Shown: piece by piece, positions 60,026 through 64,000 of the stretch | How positions within the stretch are numbered: the first letter of the stretch is position 1 | Layout: every line of letters starts with the position of its first letter | Origin: Hyperoodon ampullatus | Taxonomy: Eukaryota > Chordata > Mammalia > Artiodactyla > Ziphiidae | Direction of reading: 5' to 3' | Assembly: GCA_949752795.1 (NCBI GenBank) | Contig: OX457057.1 | Coordinates: forward strand, 99,041,513 to 99,105,512 | Length of the DNA: 64,000 nucleotides | The notes under the pieces: model-generated | What the model saw: only the letters and a program-made list of their open reading frames with translations | The model's database searches: none | What the model was told of the DNA's origin: nothing | Made by a program: the position numbers and the translations under genes

Positions 60026-60214
60026 TTTAGTGGGCTGAAGCTACAAACTGAGATTGTAGAATCTTTTTCAGCGTAAAGGAAATCTGGAAGACGTTCAGGT
60101 ATTTGGTGTGTGCTTCCTTCAGCTCTAGATAACCATCCGCATCATATCAAGGGTACGTTTATAGTAAATCTCAGCTGGTCCTAATTCTTCTTGTGATCAT
60201 ATTATATATGATTT

Positions 60215-60380
60215 TGATACCAAAATCATCTGAAGAATTTTAAAAAATACAGGTTCCCAGGTCCTATCTCTAGAGATATTTGATAGGTTTGAGAGGGGGC
60301 CTCATATTTTCATAAGCTCACCAGGATTCCAGTCCTTGTTAAACCTTTTGAGTTACAACTAGGCTTAGGAACCACTGCCA
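60215..60380. mobile_element. hAT MITE fragment (MER5A-like)
   Basis: ACAGGTTCCCAGGTCCTATC, CATAAGCTCACCAGGATTCC and TTAGGAACCACTGCC resemble MER5A terminal text. Confidence 0.5.
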
Positions 60381-61274
60381 TAAACTACCTGAAAAGGTGC
60401 AATAACTCTTGGAAGCTGTGAAGAGTAGCATAGGTAGGGGTGGCATGTGGACAGTAGAACATGTACCACCTGCAGTAGGTCTCTGTGACCCTAAAATAAA
60501 ATTATATTGGCTTTAACTTCAGTTTGGTAACCCTAGTCCCCATCCCACCCTCCAACAACATTTGTGTTCTTTGTACAGAATGCAGGGGCCTCTGAGGGCC
60601 ACACTCACATACACACATTAAAAAGATGGAATTTTTGAAAAACAAGATGCTCCTAAAAGTTTCCCATCCCTTACAGTGTTTAAACAGAAACCGTCCGTAG
60701 AGATACAGAGGGAAGATGGACCAGGTGACTACTAAACTCGTTTGGACTTCTAAGATTTTGATTCTCTTTTCTCAAAGAGAAAAAATGTCAATGCGGGGAT
60801 CCCTCTACCTTTAGCTAAAGAGTTGAACTGGGCTTCTCAAAATATTGAAGTTGGAAGTAGGATGTCTAAATTGGAAAGTTCCAAACTGGAAGTGATGGGG
60901 AGACAGACCTATTGATGGAAACAATGTCGTGTTCTTCACCGGCTTCTGTCAACTGAAATTCCTACCCTCAAGTTACTCGACTACAAATGCTTCACTCTGG
61001 CTATCAGCCTTTCCTCCCAGGATTCTGGAAAGCACACCGAACTAGAACCAAGAACTGCTGCCGTGTCCCCAGTGCTGTTGCTGCTTTTACCAGTATCCCT
61101 CACCCTTCCTATTAGAAGGCTCTGCTGACCCCTGTAATTCCACCACTCCAAACACAGTCCCAGAGTTCCGGGCACTACTGCCAGGTCCTCTACTTCTAGC
61201 GCAGTTTATTCTCACATCTATTGCCTTGTTTTCCTGGTTTTCTCTCCATAGTGGAAGCCAGAGATACACATTTA

Positions 61275-61718
61275 AAGAACAAGAAGATTTTCGTCTTTAT
61301 TCTTATCCTCACATGTCCACAGACCTCTTCTTTTATGTGGAGAAACTGAGCCTTTGGGCCACAACTGCTTTCTCTGTTGAGGATTTTGTAAGAGAGGTTC
61401 CTGGAAGAGGGCAGTTACAGCAACTTCTAAGATTCTACAACACCTCTACTACTGTTTCCTGCCCGGTGTCACCTCTGCAGGAAAGGCAGCTTTGTGCCCA
61501 GCTCTGTGAGCACAGAGGTCAGAGCCTTCCAAAGTCTTGAGAAAGCTGATTCCAGGGATCCCAAACTCAAGGCACCAACTTGAAGCAAGACCTGGTTACC
61601 AGGACTCGGAAGAAGGCTGTGGATTCTGGGGGCTGAAAGCTTCACATCCTACCATGCTGGCAGGGTCCAAAGTCCACAACTGACCTATAGGTCTAGTCAC
61701 TTCTGTTCACCACAGCTC
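61275..61718 (-). other. DENND2D: DENND2D 3' UTR (candidate extent)
   Basis: Untranslated minus-strand sequence after the TAA. An AATAAA at 61301-61296 (minus strand) would place cleavage near 61,275, giving about 440 nt. A 104-codon plus-strand ORF across it is judged chance. Confidence 0.5.
61296..61301 (-). terminator. DENND2D: Candidate DENND2D poly(A) signal AATAAA
   Basis: TTTATT on the plus strand reads AATAAA on the minus strand, about 420 nt past the DENND2D stop codon. It is the first canonical hexamer I noticed downstream. Confidence 0.45.
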
Positions 61719-61795
61719 TTATTTCAAAGTCTTTTCCTTTGGTTTCTTCTGTTTCTTCCGTTCCTCGTATTCAAGTATTTTCTGTTGGAAATAGC
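61719..61795 (-). CDS. DENND2D: DENND2D last coding exon (C-terminal 24 residues)
   Basis: The acceptor ACAG ends at 61796 (minus strand). The exon completes a split Gly codon and reads YFQQKILEYEERKKQKKPKE then KTLK and TAA (61721-61719). The tail is highly basic and probably helical. Confidence 0.93.
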
Positions 61796-63368
61796 CTGTG
61801 GGTTCAGATACACGTGTTAGAGACATCTAATCTGGCCAGGCAGACTTAAGATGAGCTCAGGAGTGAGGGTCAGGAATATCCTCTCTGCTGCCCACGCTCC
61901 CTGACTACACCCACATTCCTGCCAGGATGCCCAAGCCCTCACAGGCCTTTGGAGATACAGGTATTTGATTTGGCCCCAGAGGGGGCCTAAAACAAATAAT
62001 AATTAGTAGGAATTAGCTCCAGACTAAAACAGAGCATACGGCCTCCTGCTGGCTGATGAACAGAGCAACTTCTGCAAAGTATCAGCCCAGGAGGCATTTT
62101 CTTAGGCTTCAGGTTCTTTCCTTCCAGCCCCACTTGGTAAGATTACAGCTATTTTTGTGGGCCTCTAGAGAGAAATGCTCTTTCCTCCCCTCCTCTTCAT
62201 CGTAGGGCCACACCTGACTTGGAGGAAGTGACCCTCTGGGCTTGGATTGATAGGGGCCTATCACTGTATACCTGCAGGAGGGTTCTTGCTCTTCTCAGCT
62301 TCCTGGATGAAAAGGGAAAAGAGCTGTGTCTTCACAAACTTCTTCACAAATCGGCGGTTGGCCTTGGAGGTCAGAGCCTTATAGAAGGCCCGTTCTTGGA
62401 AGTGGCCTTGCCCATTTGCTTCCCGCTTGATGTAGGAAGCATAGTGGCCCACAGTCTTGACAAAGAACTGCACAAAAGGGCCTGAAACATGCTCATTGAT
62501 TTGTTCAGAAGCTGCAGGGAACAGAGACCATCTCAGGACAGTGGAAGGATGAAACTACCCACTCTTACCTCCAGTGGCTTTCATTGCAAGCTGAAAGCTC
62601 TTGGAGAAGGGGTGAGGTAGGGTTCATAACTACTAATTGACTGATTAAAATGGGAGACTAGATATGGGTTCACCATTGCTTAGGAAGAATAAAATCTCAT
62701 ACTCGCCCTAGAATCAAGGCCTCTGGGACTAGCCCAGGACTGCTGAGTGAATTTGTTTTAGTTCTGGAAGGGAATTATTGGGAATCATGCCCTCAAGCTC
62801 TTAGGAGAAAGCCAAAATAAGAGGAGCCTAGGACTTACTCTGTGACCCCTTGATCCCCTGACCAAGAGATTCTAAGATGTCCTCCTGAAGCTTGGGTGGT
62901 AGGATGTCTTTTTCATCACCAACCTAGGAGACGACAGAGGCAGCTCAGAGGTTAAGCAGTCAGGGGGGAGGTGTGGAGTGAAGTGTTTGCAGAGAGTGTG
63001 AGGTGGGGATGAATTCTACACCCAACTCTTTCCCCCCAGATAATTGGCCACATAGAAGAGAAGCAACAGAAGCTTTGACTCTAAACACTAGCAAGTTTCT
63101 CTGTCCCTCTGGTACTTGGTTTATATCCTTGCCCTAAAGGCACTAACACCGACTGCCTTGTGAAGTCATCTGTCTTTGTCATGGGCTCCTTGAGAGAGGA
63201 GAGATCTTGTTAGCATGGATTCTCAACAAAAGTACTTAAAGTTTGTTAAAGTAAGTGGAACATCAATGAGACTAGAGCAATTGAATTGGTGGTGGGTCTG
63301 CAGGGGATCTGAACCCAGACACTTACTGATATTAAGAAGGTTCCTTCACAAAGATTCACCAACAGGAC
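61719..63368 (-). CDS. DENND2D: DENND2D, DENN domain-containing protein 2D (3' partial: last four coding exons)
   Basis: Minus-strand segments 63368-63327, 62923-62839, 62511-62272 and 61795-61719 join in one frame of 147 codons plus TAA, with AG/GT at all junctions. The sequence runs from VLLVNLCEGTFLIS to EYEERKKQKKPKEKTLK. It matches my recollection of the DENND2D C-terminus, which includes the dDENN part of the tripartite DENN module. DENND2 proteins are reported exchange factors for Rab GTPases (Rab9 for this subfamily). The upstream two thirds, including uDENN and the DENN core, lie beyond the right edge. Convergent with CEPT1. No disabling change is seen. Confidence 0.93.
62272..62511 (-). 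CDS. DENND2D: DENND2D penultimate coding exon (about 80 residues)
   Basis: Acceptor CTGCAG ends at 62512, donor G|GTATAC starts at 62271 (minus strand). It encodes SEQINEHVSGPFVQFFVKTV then GHYASYIKREANGQGHFQER, through FVKTQLFSLFIQEAEKSKNP to PAG. This is the bulk of the C-terminal dDENN region. A plus-strand ORF covering the same bases is an antisense shadow. Confidence 0.95.
62839..62923 (-). CDS. DENND2D: DENND2D coding exon (28 residues plus 1 nt)
   Basis: Acceptor CTCCTAG ends at 62924; donor A|GTAAGT starts at 62838 (minus strand). It reads VGDEKDILPPKLQEDILESL then GQGIKGSQ, phase 0 in and 1 out. The final residues before the junction (GSQ) differ from the human ELK I recall, while the preceding residues are nearly identical. 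Confidence 0.92.
63327..63368 (-). CDS. DENND2D: DENND2D short coding exon (14 residues)
   Basis: This 42-nt exon lies between acceptor TTTTTTCAG (ending at 63369) and donor GTAAGT (from 63326), phase 0 both ends, encoding VLLVNLCEGTFLIS. It joins in frame to VGDEKDIL. It is too small for ORF callers and rests on splice signals and the recognised family sequence. Confidence 0.9.
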
Positions 63369-63639
63369 CTGAAAAAAACAGAACAGCTTGATCCCTTCCC
63401 CTTTCTCCATTTCTGCCTGTGGTTGTAACTTTCAGCCCAAGTAGCAATAAAATCAGCACCTTCAGTTCTCATTTCCTGTCTGATGCTCTCCTTTCTCACC
63501 ACCCACTCTTTCCTGGGAAAAGGGTGTGAGGGTGTAGGAAGCAGGAAACAGGAGAGAGCTAAGGAAAATGGGATATACGATATGGGTAAATCATAGCCAG
63601 TCACTCCCTTAATAAAACATTGATCATGGTAATAGCTTC

Positions 63640-63815
63640 TACATATGTAACATTTAGTACATGGCACACATGGTGCTTTGCACATTTTATCTCATTTAAT
63701 CTTCCCAATGCTCCTGTAGAGGCAGGTACTGTGCCTGTTTTGCAAACGAGGAAACAGACCCAAAGAAGCTAAGCTGCCTGAGGTGATACTGCTAACAAAT
63801 AGGACAGTTTCCAAG
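63640..63815 (-). mobile_element. MIR SINE, minus strand
   Basis: TTTATCTCATTTAATCTTCC, GCAAACGAGGAAACAGACCC and GGTGATACTGCTAACAAATA match the reverse MIR. It lies in the DENND2D intron upstream of the first exon seen here. Confidence 0.7.
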
Positions 63816-64000
63816 CCGAGGTTGTGCTGTCGTTGGGACTGCATCTTTCTCCCGACAGCTCTCCTTCAACTCCCTTCCCTCTGGTCAGCTTTAGGACAGG
63901 GATGGACATCTTTTGATTTTTTTAATGCTTATAACAACTTTATGTACAATTGCCTAGAGTTCCATTTTTAAAACTCCCACAGAGCTTTGGGCCTTCCAGC

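Larger units (their letters stand above)
58976..61274. other. Intergenic interval between convergent CEPT1 and DENND2D
   Basis: About 2.3 kb separate the predicted 3' ends. It carries diverged MIR and MER5A-like pieces and no supportable gene; the short ORFs on both strands lack splice signals or known domains. Confidence 0.6.

Noticed and set aside
61226..61540. 104-codon plus-strand ORF opposite the DENND2D 3' UTR
   Set aside because: No recognisable domain, no promoter or splice context, overlaps the 3' UTR on the other strand.
62219..62485. 88-codon plus-strand ORF over a DENND2D exon
   Set aside because: Antisense shadow of the conserved DENND2D coding exon.

Overview
The window is mammalian nuclear DNA, very probably from a cetacean (a toothed whale or dolphin). 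Three intron-split vertebrate genes can be rebuilt exon by exon. The introns carry many copies of the tRNA-derived CHR SINE families of Cetartiodactyla, including the roughly 200-bp CHR-2 form abundant in whales and dolphins. There are no bacterial operons, CRISPR arrays or functional RNA genes that I can support.

Layout. (1) About 1 to 22,000, minus strand: DRAM2 (DNA-damage-regulated autophagy modulator 2). Seven coding exons (start codon 14868..14866, stop codon 131..129) give a complete 266-residue protein. A probable non-coding exon lies at 19,995-20,058, and the 3' UTR runs off the left edge. (2) About 21,770-22,830: a CpG island with a palindromic ETS-type site and a CLEAR-like E-box, acting as a shared head-to-head promoter. 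(3) About 21,840-58,970, plus strand: CEPT1 (choline/ethanolamine phosphotransferase 1). Eight coding exons (ATG 28,820, stop 58,315) give a complete 416-residue protein with an intact CDP-alcohol phosphotransferase signature. (4) About 61,275 to the right edge, minus strand: the last four coding exons of DENND2D (147 residues, C-terminal dDENN region). It is convergent with CEPT1; the rest of the gene lies outside the window. This order and these orientations agree with the DRAM2-CEPT1-DENND2D block I recall from human chromosome 1p13.

The remaining sequence is intron or intergenic DNA with CHR-type SINEs, 5'-truncated L1 tails with clear target-site duplications, MIR and L2 fossils, MaLR-like LTR pieces, a Tigger-like DNA transposon split by a SINE, hAT MITE fragments and a short mariner MITE. 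Most short ORFs fall in these repeats or are antisense to exons and are not genes.

The three genes do not form one pathway. DRAM2 is a lysosomal membrane protein promoting autophagy, CEPT1 makes phosphatidylcholine and phosphatidylethanolamine in ER and nuclear membranes, and DENND2D belongs to a Rab exchange-factor family. The only functional coupling suggested by sequence is the shared DRAM2/CEPT1 promoter. I found no undescribed system. The most checkable novelties are two intronic hairpins in CEPT1 (one a mariner MITE resembling the ruminant miR-2284/2285 source), a decoy splice donor inside a DRAM2 exon, and several lineage-informative insertions.
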